DNA of 64,000 nucleotides from an uncultured Prevotellaceae bacterium (GCA_947166905.1 CAMVFZ010000002.1:1-64000); one strand, 5' to 3'; positions 41,201 through 50,003 are shown, numbered from the stretch's first letter. Program-made: numbers and translations. Notes: generated from the letters alone by a model not told the origin.

Positions 41201-41986
41201 GGGACAGCAGTGCAGACTCCTGTAGTCTGCCTGCCTGTATTCCCCGGCAGTAACTGCGACTACGACACTGCCAAGGCCTTCCGCAAGGCTGGCGCAGAAG
41301 TACGTCCTTTCATTTTCCGCAATCTTACTCCGGAGGCAGTGCTTGAGTCCATCGACGCCCTAGCAAAGGCCATCGGCGATTCTCACATCCTTGCCTTCTG
41401 CGGCGGCTTCTCTTCAGGAGACGAGCCCGACGGCAGCGGTAAGTTCATTGCCAATGTAATCTGCAGCGCAAAGGTAAGCGCAGCTATAGGGGCCCTGCAG
41501 GCCCGTGGCGGCCTTATCCTGGGTATCTGCAACGGCTTCCAGGCCCTTGTAAAGAGCGGTCTGCTGCCTTACGGAAAGGTAGGCAGCGTTACCGCCGATT
41601 CACCCACACTGTTCCGCAACGACATCAACCGTCACGTCTCACTTATAGCAGAGACAGAGGTTGCATCGGTTAATTCACCTTGGCTCAGCAGCTTCCGTAA
41701 AGGCGACAAGCATCAGATCGCCTTCAGCCACGGAGAAGGTAAGTTCGTAGTAGACGAGGCCTATGCAAAGGAACTCTTTGCCAACGGCCAGGTAGCCTTC
41801 CGTTATAAAGACAACCCCAACGGCTCCCACTATGACATAGAAGGCGTACTCAGCCCCGACGGCCACATCCTTGGCAAGATGGGCCACAGCGAACGCTTCG
41901 AACCCAACCTCTTCAAAAACATCTCCGGCAACTGCCTCCAACCAATATTTAAGAATGCCGTTAACTACTTTAGAAAAACAAAATAA
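38294..41986 (+). CDS. purL: Phosphoribosylformylglycinamidine synthase, single-chain
   Basis: A 1230-residue FGAM synthase that fuses the PurL synthetase and the PurQ glutaminase. I use ATG 38294 (MSSKRLFVEKK). The synthetase half has TYWSDHCRHTTF, ETHNHPTEIEPFGGAATCLGG and GKDSMSGTF. The C-terminal glutaminase has VFPGSNCDYD, AFCGGFSSGDE, LGICNGFQALV with the nucleophile Cys, and GHSERFEPN for the catalytic His/Glu. This glutaminase is intact, unlike those of CarA and PurF in the same window. It ends 2 bases before purC. Confidence 0.96.
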   Translation: MSSKRLFVEKKDRFRVEAASLLAEFNENLSLNLKSLRLLNVYDLFGFSDELVEACRYRVFGEVVTDTVTDDIDLTGKKYIAVEFIPGQFDQRASSAVDCVHLIDPSADVVIKSSRLVVFEDEISDDVLARIKHYFINPVECRAKDLSVLSLADRAEVKPLEDLSGFTAMPESAFAGFCKSHGLAMNTDDLKEVVRYFKGEGREPSETELRILDTYWSDHCRHTTFTSELEEIKVDDSFMKGEIESSLELLNQMRAELGRSAKPLCLMELATIGARWLRAHGKLEDLEQSEENNACSIFVDIDVDGEPQKWLLQFKNETHNHPTEIEPFGGAATCLGGAIRDPLSGRAYVYQAMRVTGAGDILASVADTIPGKLPQRSISRKAAAGYSSYGNQIGLATTHVREIYSAGYTAKRMEIGAVVGAVKASDVRRESPAPGDVILLLGGRTGRDGIGGATGSSKEHTEASLETCGSEVQKGNAPEERQLQRLFRRPEVTRLIKKSNDFGAGGVSVAIGELADGLDIYLDRVPVKYSGLNATELAISESQERMAVVVEAADEAAFRALCAADNIEITHVADVTATGRMRMFMGGVQVCDLARSFIDSAGAKHYAKACIAGVDKTAAPFAQNPAGETLQQKMEAVMASPNVASQKGLVEMFDSTIGRSTVLMPYGGARQATETQVSVQKLPVAGYTDAASAMAFGYNPDIALWSPYHSAAYAVVEACTKVACCGGDWSKMRFSYQEYFERMTSDPHTWGKPLSALLGALKMQVALGLPSIGGKDSMSGTFEHLHVPPTLVAFGITTVDASKVISPEFKKAGNKIYLLKHTPKADFMPDTDALSTNWTWLREQIEKGSVVSAWSLSYGGVAEGLVKMAMGNNLGFNVNIAESELFGLGYGSVLIEATEALSNPGASLLGEVTSSEASINGVKLNQKALEAAYEGRYARIYPAKVKPLFDEPVPDVETKDANHSNLVYSGTAVQTPVVCLPVFPGSNCDYDTAKAFRKAGAEVRPFIFRNLTPEAVLESIDALAKAIGDSHILAFCGGFSSGDEPDGSGKFIANVICSAKVSAAIGALQARGGLILGICNGFQALVKSGLLPYGKVGSVTADSPTLFRNDINRHVSLIAETEVASVNSPWLSSFRKGDKHQIAFSHGEGKFVVDEAYAKELFANGQVAFRYKDNPNGSHYDIEGVLSPDGHILGKMGHSERFEPNLFKNISGNCLQPIFKNAVNYFRKTK

Positions 41987-41988
41987 AG

Positions 41989-42711
41989 ATGACAAAGGGA
42001 GAAAAGATTTTCGACGGAAACGAGAAACAAGTCTTCGCTACCGACGACCCAAATAAGGTTATATTCCACTACAAGGACGTAACCGTAGCCTTCAACAACA
42101 TCAAACGCGCACGCTTCGTAGGCAAAGGCATCCTGGACAACCAGATCTCTGCCATCCTCCTGGACAACCTTAACAAAAACGGCGTCCACACCCACTTCGT
42201 AGAACTATTAGGCGACCGCGAACAACTCTGTCGCAAGATAGAAATCATCCCCCTGGAAGTCATCGTCCATAACCGCATCGCCGGCACACTGGCCCAGAGA
42301 CTAGGACTGGAAGAAGGCTTCAAACCCGCCAACACCATCGTAGACCTCCGCTACAACAACGACGACCTTGACGATCCGTTTATCAACGACGACATCGCAG
42401 TAGCCCTTGGCCTTGCCACCAAAGAAGAACTCAAGCACATTTACGCACAGGCCCTCAAAGCCAACAAAATACTCTCCGCCCTCCTTAAGAAAGCCGGCAT
42501 AGAACTCATCGACATGAAACTTGAGTTCGGCCGCGCATCCGACAACGGAGAAATCATCATCTCCGACGAGATCAGCCCGGACACAAGCCGATTCTGGGAT
42601 ATCGCCACCGGAGAAAAACTGGACAAAGACCGCTTCCGCTACGACCTTAGCGATGTCGTAGCCTCTTACAGAACCGTTTGCGAAAGACTTAAAAAGCTGG
42701 AAAATAAATAG
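41989..42711 (+). CDS. purC: SAICAR synthetase
   Basis: A 240-residue enzyme that joins aspartate to CAIR using ATP. The N terminus KGEKIFDGNEKQVFATDDPN is the family's glycine-loop region; IPLEVIVHNRIAGTLAQR and IDMKLEFGRASDNGEIIISDEISPDTSRFWD form the signature and ATP/Mg site. The order purL-purC-purF with 2-base gaps implies a single transcript. Codons are unusually C-ending here compared with genes 5' in the window. Confidence 0.96.
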   Translation: MTKGEKIFDGNEKQVFATDDPNKVIFHYKDVTVAFNNIKRARFVGKGILDNQISAILLDNLNKNGVHTHFVELLGDREQLCRKIEIIPLEVIVHNRIAGTLAQRLGLEEGFKPANTIVDLRYNNDDLDDPFINDDIAVALGLATKEELKHIYAQALKANKILSALLKKAGIELIDMKLEFGRASDNGEIIISDEISPDTSRFWDIATGEKLDKDRFRYDLSDVVASYRTVCERLKKLENK

Positions 42712-42713
42712 TT

Positions 42714-44075
42714 ATGGGACTTCTTGGTGTATACGGCGTACCTGACGCATCCACTTACATTTACTACGGCCTTCATAACCTTCAGCACAGGGGCCAGGAA
42801 GGCGGCGGCATTGCCACCTTTGACGACAAAGGCGAAGCCTATCGCTATCGCGGACTTGGCCTGCTGAATGAGATCTTCACCAACGGACAGATCGGCAAAC
42901 TCAAGGGAAACCTTGGTATAGGTTCCGTTAAGTATTCCAACGTATCAAAAGCCGGCCTGGACAACGTTGAGCCCCTGTTTTTCCGCCACAAATCCGGAGA
43001 CTTCGCAATAGCCGGAGAAGGCAACATCGTCAACTCCAAACAGATTGCAGAATACCTGGAGAAAAGCGGAATTATCTTCCAGACCGATACCGACAGCGAG
43101 CTGCTTGCCCACCTTGTAAAAAAGAGCACCAAGATAGACCGCATCCAGATGATGGTAAAGGCCCTGAACATGATGGAAGGCGGCTTTACCTTCGTTGTGA
43201 TGACCAAGAACCGCATTTACGCCTGCCGCGACAAATACGGTATCAAGCCCCTTTGCCTTGGTAAACTGGCCGATGGATACGTGGTTAGCAGCGAATCCTG
43301 CGCCTTCGAGATCATGGGCGCAACCTTCATTCGCGATATCAAACCCGGAGAAATCATTTCCATCGACGATAAAGGCATCCGTAGCACCTTGTACTCCAGA
43401 TTCAACCGCCATCACATGTGCGCTATGGAGTACATTTACTTTGCCCGCCCCGATAGCGACATTGACGGTTGCAACGTCCACGCCTACCGCATGGAAGCCG
43501 GCCGCCGCCTTTATCGCGAGTGCCCCGCAGAGGCCGATATCGTAGTAGGTGTTCCGGAGTCAAGCCTTTCTGCAGCAATGGGTTACAGTGCAGAAAGCGG
43601 CATCCCTTACGAGATGGGACTTGTAAAGCATAAATACGTGGGAAGAACCTTCATCCAGCCGGTTCAGGCAATGCGTGAGCTTGGCGTAAAGATGAAGCTC
43701 TCCCCGGTTCACAGCATTGTTAACGGCAAGAGAATAGTACTTGTAGACGACTCCATCGTCCGTGGTACAACATCCCTCAAGATAGTGAAGCTGCTCCGCG
43801 ACGCCGGTGCCACAGAGGTGCATGTACGTATCGCCAGCCCTATGATGAAGTACACCTGCCACTATGGTGTGGATACTTCCACCCCGGAAGAGCTGCTTTG
43901 CTCTAACCGCACCCTTGAAGAGGCTTGCGCTGCCATCGGCGCCGATACCCTGGGCTACCTTAGCCCTGAGTCTACCCGCGAGTCATGTTTTGGCTGCGCA
44001 GACCCTTGCCAGGCTTGCTTTACCGGTAAATATCCCACACTTCTTTACGAAAACGACGTAGAAAATAACGACTAA
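42714..44075 (+). CDS. purF: Amidophosphoribosyltransferase lacking the glutaminase nucleophile
   Basis: A 453-residue PurF, normally transferring glutamine nitrogen to PRPP. It begins MGLLGVYGVPDAS where active enzymes read MCG[IV]FG[IV]YG (or the same after a propeptide), so the N-terminal Cys is missing. The nearest upstream in-frame codons are ATA, GTT and then a TAA stop, so no Cys start exists. Other glutaminase residues are also changed: GSVKYSN in place of GHVRYST, and AGEGNIVN in place of AHNGNLVN. The transferase half is intact (VGVPESSLSAAMGYS, IVLVDDSIVRGTTS). The enzyme is predicted to need free ammonia. The gene is uninterrupted. Confidence 0.95.
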   Translation: MGLLGVYGVPDASTYIYYGLHNLQHRGQEGGGIATFDDKGEAYRYRGLGLLNEIFTNGQIGKLKGNLGIGSVKYSNVSKAGLDNVEPLFFRHKSGDFAIAGEGNIVNSKQIAEYLEKSGIIFQTDTDSELLAHLVKKSTKIDRIQMMVKALNMMEGGFTFVVMTKNRIYACRDKYGIKPLCLGKLADGYVVSSESCAFEIMGATFIRDIKPGEIISIDDKGIRSTLYSRFNRHHMCAMEYIYFARPDSDIDGCNVHAYRMEAGRRLYRECPAEADIVVGVPESSLSAAMGYSAESGIPYEMGLVKHKYVGRTFIQPVQAMRELGVKMKLSPVHSIVNGKRIVLVDDSIVRGTTSLKIVKLLRDAGATEVHVRIASPMMKYTCHYGVDTSTPEELLCSNRTLEEACAAIGADTLGYLSPESTRESCFGCADPCQACFTGKYPTLLYENDVENND

Positions 44076-44080
44076 TAGAT

Positions 44081-45112
44081 ATGGCTAAGACTTACGAAAA
44101 TGCAGGTGTTAACCTGGAGGCTGGATACGAGGTTGTCCGCCGCATCAAACAGCATGTTGCATCGACATCCCGCGTCGGCAGCATGGGTAACATCGGCTCT
44201 TTTGGCGGTATGTTCGATCTTTCGGCTCTCAATGTAAAGGAGCCGGTCCTGGTTAGCGGCACCGATGGTGTCGGCACCAAACTTAAGATTGCCTTTGCAA
44301 TGGACAAACACGATACCATCGGCATTGATGCCGTTGCAATGTGTGTGAACGATGTCCTTGCACAGGGCGCTGAACCGCTGATTTTCCTTGATTATGTGGC
44401 TCTTGGCCACAATGTTCCCGCCAAGGTAGAGGCTATCGTGGCTGGTGTTGCAGAGGGTTGCCGTCAGGCTGGTTGCGCACTGGTTGGCGGTGAGACCGCA
44501 GAGATGCCTGGCATGTACGAGGGTGACGAGTACGATATCGCTGGTTACACCACTGGTGTAGTTGAGAAGTCAAAACTAATTGATGGAAGCAAAGTTAAGG
44601 TTGGTGACGTACTGGTAGGCGTTGCTTCTACCGGTGTTCATTCGAATGGCTTCAGCCTTGTGCGCAAGATTGTTGCCGATGCCGGTCTTAAGTATACCGA
44701 CGTTATCCCTGAATTCGGTGGCCGTACTCTTGGCGAGGTGCTTTTGACTCCTACCAAGATTTACGTTAAGCAGATGCTTAAGGTTATCCGCTCCGTAGAT
44801 GTTCACGGAATCTGCCATATTACCGGCGGTGGTTTTGACGAGAATATTCCGCGCGTTCTGCATAAGGGCCAGGGCCTTGTGATTACAGAGGGTACTTGGG
44901 AAATCCTTCCTGTATTCAAGATGCTGGAGAAGTGGGGAGGCGTTCCTCACCGCGAGATGTTCAACATCTTCAATATGGGTATCGGTATGATCGCCGTAGT
45001 TGACGCTGCCGATGCAGACAAGGTAATCTCTATACTTGCCGACTGCGGAGAAAAGGCTTCCGTTATTGGTAAAGTAACTGATAAAGAAGGAGTTAATATT
45101 TTCTTGAAATGA
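44081..45112 (+). CDS. purM: Phosphoribosylformylglycinamidine cyclo-ligase
   Basis: A 343-residue AIR synthetase closing the imidazole ring. Glycine-rich SMGNIGSFGGMFDLS, VSGTDGVGTKLKIAF, ALVGGETAEMPGMYEGDEYD and HITGGGFDENIPRVL are all present and the length is normal. It starts 5 bases after purF and its stop overlaps purN by 4 bases (ATGA). Confidence 0.96.
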   Translation: MAKTYENAGVNLEAGYEVVRRIKQHVASTSRVGSMGNIGSFGGMFDLSALNVKEPVLVSGTDGVGTKLKIAFAMDKHDTIGIDAVAMCVNDVLAQGAEPLIFLDYVALGHNVPAKVEAIVAGVAEGCRQAGCALVGGETAEMPGMYEGDEYDIAGYTTGVVEKSKLIDGSKVKVGDVLVGVASTGVHSNGFSLVRKIVADAGLKYTDVIPEFGGRTLGEVLLTPTKIYVKQMLKVIRSVDVHGICHITGGGFDENIPRVLHKGQGLVITEGTWEILPVFKMLEKWGGVPHREMFNIFNMGIGMIAVVDAADADKVISILADCGEKASVIGKVTDKEGVNIFLK

Positions 45113-45666
45113 AAAGATTAGCGGTCTTTGCAAGCGGGACGGGAAGTAATTTCCAGGCCATAGCCCAGGCTTGTGCCGATGGCACTCTGGACGCGCGCGT
45201 AGCGCTGCTGGTGTGCGACAAGCCAGGTGCTCCGGTCGTGGAAAAGGCGCAGGCCTTCGGCATTGAAAGCTTCGTCTTCAATCCCAAAGCCTATGGAAGC
45301 AAAGCCGAATACGAGGCCGATATCGTCAAGAAACTGGACGCACAAAAGGTAGACCTTGTCTGCCTTGCCGGCTATATGAGAATCGTAGGAGAGGTTTTGC
45401 TGGGCGCCTATGACGGCAAGATTATCAACATTCATCCTTCCCTGCTGCCGGCCTTCCGCGGCGCACATGCCGTAGAAGAGGCTGTGGCCTATGGAGTAAA
45501 GGTGTATGGCATTACCATCCATTGGGTGAATGCAGACCTTGACGGGGGTAAGATAATTGCCCAGAAGGCCTTCGAATACGATGGCGACGATCCTGCAGAA
45601 GTGCATCGCATCGGCCAGAAGATAGAGCATAAACTTTACGTAGAAACAATCAAACAACTTATTTAA
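45109..45666 (+). CDS. purN: Phosphoribosylglycinamide formyltransferase
   Basis: A 185-residue GAR transformylase using 10-formyl-tetrahydrofolate, provided by FolD at the operon's end. AVFASGTGSNFQAI binds the phosphate, IINIHPSLLPAFRGAHAVEEA carries the catalytic Asn and His, and HWVNADLDGGKII gives the catalytic Asp. It overlaps purM by 4 bases. Confidence 0.95.
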   Translation: MKRLAVFASGTGSNFQAIAQACADGTLDARVALLVCDKPGAPVVEKAQAFGIESFVFNPKAYGSKAEYEADIVKKLDAQKVDLVCLAGYMRIVGEVLLGAYDGKIINIHPSLLPAFRGAHAVEEAVAYGVKVYGITIHWVNADLDGGKIIAQKAFEYDGDDPAEVHRIGQKIEHKLYVETIKQLI

Positions 45667-45670
45667 TATT

Positions 45671-47203
45671 ATGAGAGCATTAGTCAGCGTAAGCGACAAA
45701 ACAGGTCTTGTAGAGTTCGTGCAGGGACTCGTAGACCTTGGATGGGAAATCATCGCAACGGGCGGAACCCAGAAACTCCTTGAAAGCAAGGGCGTTAAAA
45801 CCATTGGAATCAGTGAAGTAACCGGTTTTCCGGAGATTTGCGACGGTCGTGTAAAGACCCTTCACCCCAAGGTTCACGGCGGTATCCTTGCCCGCAGGGA
45901 CGTCCCCGCCCACATGGAAACCCTTAAAGAGAACGGCATCGAGACCATCGAGCTCGTATGCGTTAACCTCTATCCCTTCCGTCAGACCATCGCCAAGGAA
46001 GGTGTAACCCTTGAGGATGCAATCGAGAATATCGACATCGGAGGCCCTTCAATGGTACGCAGCGCTGCCAAGAACTGGAAGGACGTTACCATCGTTTGCG
46101 ATCCTGCCGACTACGGTACCGTTCTTGACGAGCTCAAGGCCAATGGCAAGACATCGGACGATACCCGTCTTAAACTGTCTGCAAAGGCTTATACCCACAC
46201 TGCAGAGTACGATGCATGCATCGCTACCTATATGCGCAAGGCTGCCGGCCTTAATGAGAAACTCTTCCTTGAATACGACCTTAAGCAGGGTCTTCGCTAC
46301 GGAGAGAACCCTCACCAGAGCGCTAACTTCTACGCTGCAATGCAGCCGGCTTCTTACTCTTTGGCTTTTGCTAAGCAGATTCAGGGTAAAGAGTTGTCTT
46401 ACAATAATATACAGGATGCAAACGCTGCACTTAACGTGCTCCGTGACTTCAAGGACCAGCCTTTCTGCGTTGCCCTCAAGCACATGAACCCTTGCGGTGC
46501 AGCCGTTGGCAAGACCATCGAAGAGGCATGGCAGGCAGCTTACGAGGCTGACAAGGTGAGCATCTACGGTGGCATCGTGGGTGTTAACCGCGAGCTTACC
46601 GCAGAGGTTGCACGTGGCATGAAGCCCATCTTCCTTGAGATCGTAATCGCTCCTTCTTATACTCCCGAGGCTCTTGAGATCCTTGCTACCAAGAAGAACC
46701 TTCGCGTTATGCAGGTAGATATGACTCCGGAGGAGGGTCCTGTTGCCCAGTACATCAGCGTAAACGGCGGCCTGCTGGCTCAGCAGCTTGACACCCAGGT
46801 AGAGACCGTTACCCCTGGAATGTGCGTTACCGTCGTTAAGCCCACAGAGGCTCAGCTGGCCGATGCAAACTTCGGTTGGAAGATAGTTAAGCACGTGAAA
46901 TCCAATGCTATAGCAGTGGTTCGCGACAATCATACCATCGGCATTGGCGCCGGTCAGACCAACCGTGTCGGTTCTGCCCTCATCGCTCTGGAAGAGGCTA
47001 AGAACGCAGGCTTTACAGAGGGTCTTGTACTGGCATCCGACGGCTTCCTGCCGTTTGACGATACCGTTGCTCTTGCTGCCAAGTACGGTGTTACTACCAT
47101 CGTTCAGCCCGGCGGAAGCATCCGCGATGCAGATGCTATCGTTAAGGCCGACGAGCTTGGAATCACTATGCTCTTTACCGGTGTAAGACACTTCAAACAT
47201 TAA
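45671..47203 (+). CDS. purH: Bifunctional AICAR transformylase/IMP cyclohydrolase
   Basis: A 510-residue PurH that carries out the last two steps to IMP. N-terminal MGS-like cyclohydrolase domain: VSDKTGLVEFVQGL, GGTQKLLESKGV, RVKTLHPKVHGGIL. C-terminal transformylase domain: LRYGENPHQSANFY, ALKHMNPCGAAVG (catalytic Lys-His) and GGSIRDADAIVKADELGI. The closing ITMLFTGVRHFKH is the family tail. The long antisense ORF over this gene is a shadow. Confidence 0.96.
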   Translation: MRALVSVSDKTGLVEFVQGLVDLGWEIIATGGTQKLLESKGVKTIGISEVTGFPEICDGRVKTLHPKVHGGILARRDVPAHMETLKENGIETIELVCVNLYPFRQTIAKEGVTLEDAIENIDIGGPSMVRSAAKNWKDVTIVCDPADYGTVLDELKANGKTSDDTRLKLSAKAYTHTAEYDACIATYMRKAAGLNEKLFLEYDLKQGLRYGENPHQSANFYAAMQPASYSLAFAKQIQGKELSYNNIQDANAALNVLRDFKDQPFCVALKHMNPCGAAVGKTIEEAWQAAYEADKVSIYGGIVGVNRELTAEVARGMKPIFLEIVIAPSYTPEALEILATKKNLRVMQVDMTPEEGPVAQYISVNGGLLAQQLDTQVETVTPGMCVTVVKPTEAQLADANFGWKIVKHVKSNAIAVVRDNHTIGIGAGQTNRVGSALIALEEAKNAGFTEGLVLASDGFLPFDDTVALAAKYGVTTIVQPGGSIRDADAIVKADELGITMLFTGVRHFKH

Positions 47204-47281
47204 TAGAATATGGGCCTTGTTTATCCTCTTCCTACCAACAGGCGTTCTGCCGAGGCGAAAGAGATCAACCTGGAAAACATC

Positions 47282-48598
47282 ATGGGTAAAACCGTACTGG
47301 TCGTCGGTTCCGGCGGACGTGAGCACGCCATTGTAGACGCGCTGAGCCGTTCCCCTCAGGTGAGCAGAATCTACTGCGCACCCGGGAACGCCGGCATAGG
47401 CCTGCAGGCAGAGAACGTTCCGATCAAGGATACCGATGTGCCCGGTCTGCTGGCTTTTGCTAAAGAAAAGGCCATAGACCTGACTGTTGTAGGGCCTGAG
47501 GCTTCGCTGTCGGCCGGCATCGTAGATGCCTTCCGTGCAGAGGGCCTGGCTATCTTCGGCCACACGGCTGCCGCTACCGCCATAGAGAGTTCCAAGGAGT
47601 TTGCCAAGGAGCTTATGGCTAAATATGACATTCCTACAGCCTCCTATAAGGCTTTCTCTGACTTCGAAGAGGCCAAGGCCTATGTTGCTTCACGTCCTTT
47701 CCCCGCTGTGCTCAAATACGACGGCCTGGCCGCCGGCAAGGGCGTGGTAATCGCAGAGGATATGGACCAGGCAGAGGCCGCGCTTCGCAGCATGCTGCTG
47801 GACGAGTCCTTTGGCAAGGGCAGGGTAGTGGTGGAGGACTTCCTCCAGGGCCCTGAATTCTCTTTCCTTTGCTTTGTTTCCGGTGCCGATGTTTACCCTA
47901 TGCCCCTCTCCCAGGACCACAAGCGCGCCTTCGACGGCGACAAAGGTCCCAATACCGGCGGTATGGGCGCCTACACCGGCCTGCCCTTCATAACGGAAGA
48001 GGACAAGAGATTCGCTTATACCAATATCCTTTGTAAGGCTGCTTCCGCCATGGTGGCGGAGGGTCGCCCGCTCTCAGGCGTACTTTACGGCGGTCTTATG
48101 AAGACTGCTGACGGCATCAAGGTTATTGAGTTCAATGCCCGCTTTGGTGACCCTGAAACAGAGGTTATACTGCCTTTGCTTGAAAGCGATATCTATGATA
48201 TCTTCTACGGTATCGCCTGTGGTAAGGCTGTCGGCACTCCGGTATGGTCTGCAGACCTTACCCTGGGCGTTGTGCTTGCTTCCAAGGGCTACCCCGGCTC
48301 CTACAAGAAAGGCTTCGAGATCCGTGGTCTCGACAACGTAAATGCCCACGTTTACCATATGGGTACTGCTCTGGCTAAAGAGGGTGGACAATCCACCGCT
48401 CAGGCCAGAAATGACGGCCGATGGCCTTCGGGTGGACAGTCCACCCTCTTGACCAACGGCGGACGTGTTCTGATGGTAGTAGGCAGGGGTAAGAGCCTTG
48501 CAGAAATCAAGGATAAAGTGTACAAAGAGATTGAAAAAATAGATTGCGACAACCTTTTCTACCGCAAGGATATCGCACATTGTGTATTTGATAAATAA
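47282..48598 (+). CDS. purD: Phosphoribosylamine-glycine ligase with palindromic insertion
   Basis: A 438-residue ATP-grasp ligase (PRA plus glycine gives GAR). I take the ATG at 47282 because [17 protein letters not shown] is the family N terminus; an in-frame ATG at 47210 would add 24 residues of no family match. Motifs [31 protein letters not shown] and [13 protein letters not shown] are intact. Near residues 365-390 the usual short link before TNGGRVL is enlarged by [20 protein letters not shown], encoded by an inverted-repeat element (48378-48450) that keeps the frame. The insertion is in the C-terminal domain loop, so the enzyme could still work. Confidence 0.94.
   Translation: MGKTVLVVGSGGREHAIVDALSRSPQVSRIYCAPGNAGIGLQAENVPIKDTDVPGLLAFAKEKAIDLTVVGPEASLSAGIVDAFRAEGLAIFGHTAAATAIESSKEFAKELMAKYDIPTASYKAFSDFEEAKAYVASRPFPAVLKYDGLAAGKGVVIAEDMDQAEAALRSMLLDESFGKGRVVVEDFLQGPEFSFLCFVSGADVYPMPLSQDHKRAFDGDKGPNTGGMGAYTGLPFITEEDKRFAYTNILCKAASAMVAEGRPLSGVLYGGLMKTADGIKVIEFNARFGDPETEVILPLLESDIYDIFYGIACGKAVGTPVWSADLTLGVVLASKGYPGSYKKGFEIRGLDNVNAHVYHMGTALAKEGGQSTAQARNDGRWPSGGQSTLLTNGGRVLMVVGRGKSLAEIKDKVYKEIEKIDCDNLFYRKDIAHCVFDK
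48378..48450 (+). repeat. Palindromic element inserted in frame in purD
   Basis: AAGAGGGTGGAC (48378-48389) and GTCCACCCTCTT (48439-48450) are perfect 12-bp inverted repeats. Each arm also carries a small internal hairpin (GGTGGACAATCCACC left, GGTGGACAGTCCACC right) and the middle has repeated GGCC. The inserted stretch encodes about 20 extra residues without breaking the frame. Confidence 0.8.
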
Positions 48599-48602
48599 TA
48601 TT

Positions 48603-49454
48603 ATGGGACAAATAATTGACGGAAAGGCGCTTAGCGTTGTTGTAAAAGATGAAGTTAAGGCAGAGGTGGCAGAGCTGGAGGCGAAGTACGGACGTAAACC
48701 TTGCCTGGTTGTGATAATAGTGGGGGAGAACCCTGCCAGCCAGGTATATGTACGCAATAAGGTTAAAGCAGCGGCTTATACTGGAATGGAGTCACAGCTT
48801 ATCGAATTGCCTGCAGACATATCCGAGGAAGCTCTTCTTGGTAAAATTGTGGAACTGAACAACGATCCCAAGGTGGACGGCATTCTGGTTCAGCTGCCTC
48901 TTCCTAAACATATCGACGAAGAAAAAGTCATCGACACTATCTCCCGTGAGAAGGATGTGGATGGCTTCCATCCTGGCAACGTGGCCGGCCTCTGGCTTGG
49001 CAAGGACTGCATAGTACCCTGCACCCCTGCTGGTATCATGAGGCTTATCGACAGCATCGGCTATGAACTCAAGGGTAAAAATGCCGTTGTGGTTGGCCGC
49101 AGCAACATTGTAGGCAAGCCTGTTGCAAAGTTGCTCCTTGACCGCCATGCTACGGTAACCATCGCCCATTCACGTACCGCCGACCTTGGCGCCGTTTGCC
49201 GCACTGCCGACGTACTTATCACCGCTGTTGGTAAGGCTGGTCTTGTCGATGGCAGCATGATCAAGCCCGGTGCAATCGTTATTGATGTCGGTATGAACCG
49301 TAATGCAGAGGGCAAGCTCTGTGGCGATGTTGACTTTGCTTCAGCCGAGCCCGTTGCATCCTGGATCACTCCGGTTCCCGGCGGCGTAGGTCCCATGACC
49401 ATCGCCATGCTCATGAAAAATACCATCCACTGCTTCCTAAGCAGGCAGAAGTAA
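48603..49454 (+). CDS. folD: Methylene-tetrahydrofolate dehydrogenase/cyclohydrolase
   Basis: A 283-residue bifunctional enzyme making 10-formyl-THF for PurN and PurH. Start at ATG 48603 ([14 protein letters not shown]). [14 protein letters not shown] (catalytic Lys), [27 protein letters not shown] and [16 protein letters not shown] (NADP site) are intact. The C terminus [16 protein letters not shown] is diagnostic. As the final gene of the purine operon it links one-carbon supply to purine synthesis. No clear terminator separates it from convergent lrp. Confidence 0.96.
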   Translation: MGQIIDGKALSVVVKDEVKAEVAELEAKYGRKPCLVVIIVGENPASQVYVRNKVKAAAYTGMESQLIELPADISEEALLGKIVELNNDPKVDGILVQLPLPKHIDEEKVIDTISREKDVDGFHPGNVAGLWLGKDCIVPCTPAGIMRLIDSIGYELKGKNAVVVGRSNIVGKPVAKLLLDRHATVTIAHSRTADLGAVCRTADVLITAVGKAGLVDGSMIKPGAIVIDVGMNRNAEGKLCGDVDFASAEPVASWITPVPGGVGPMTIAMLMKNTIHCFLSRQK

Positions 49455-49470
49455 TTCTACGGACCATCTG

Positions 49471-49500
49471 TCTAGAAATAGAGGCCGTAACTGTGTTTGA
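49471..49500 (+). repeat. 30-bp inverted repeat, left copy (within the lrp 3' end)
   Basis: This 30-base sequence, which includes the last nine codons and the stop of lrp, is present in exact inverted orientation at 57409-57438. It contains the small hairpin TCTA-GAAA-TAGA. Confidence 0.85.
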
Positions 49501-49939
49501 TTTCATTCATGACGAAGCTGGACTGTATGCTGCCAATGGCATCGACCGTTCCCAGTACGTTGATAATGAAGTCGTTATACTCCTTCATGCTGCCGGAGCG
49601 TATCTTTAGAAGATAGTCATATTCTCCTGAGATATTGTAGCACTCCATCACCTGAGGGATTTCCTTAATAATACGCACGAAATTCTCCGCCACGTCCTTG
49701 GACATCTGGCGGAGTTTTACTGAACAGAAGGCCTCGAAGCCCAGGTCCAGCTTCTCCGGATCCAGAATTGCCACGTACTTGCGGATGTATCCTTCCCGTT
49801 CAAGTCGCTTGATGCGCTCGAATACCGGGGTAGAGGAAAGATTGACCCTTTCTGCAATCTGCTTTGTGGTAAGGCGGCCGTTTTCCTGGAGTATGCTAAG
49901 TATGCTGTAATCTGTCTTGTCAAGTACTGTGGGCGTCAT
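49472..49939 (-). CDS. Lrp/AsnC-family transcriptional regulator
   Basis: A 155-residue regulator: an N-terminal winged helix-turn-helix (LDKTDYSILSILQENGRLTT, QIAERVNLSSTPVFERIKRL) and a C-terminal RAM ligand domain (about 70-150, ISGEYDYLLKIRSGSMKEY). It diverges from metY and lies next to an aspartate-family biosynthesis cluster, so it likely controls that cluster in response to an amino acid (inference). Promoter -7 boxes of both genes lie in the 151-base gap. Its last nine codons are duplicated as an inverted copy at 57.4 kb. Confidence 0.9.
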   Translation of the reverse strand: MTPTVLDKTDYSILSILQENGRLTTKQIAERVNLSSTPVFERIKRLEREGYIRKYVAILDPEKLDLGFEAFCSVKLRQMSKDVAENFVRIIKEIPQVMECYNISGEYDYLLKIRSGSMKEYNDFIINVLGTVDAIGSIQSSFVMNEIKHSYGLYF

Positions 49940-50003
49940 AGAAAGATATTCTTTAAACGGGTTCTATTTTGGTTGTATTTTCTGTTTTCTCTTGAATTAT
50001 TGG

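Noticed and set aside
47210-47281. 24-codon N-terminal extension of PurD from the ATG at 47210
   Set aside because: Family proteins begin at the [15 protein letters not shown] stretch, and the extension matches nothing.
46049-47563. 504-residue minus-strand ORF antisense to purH and purD
   Set aside because: purH and purD match their families over their whole length; the antisense frame has no family pattern.
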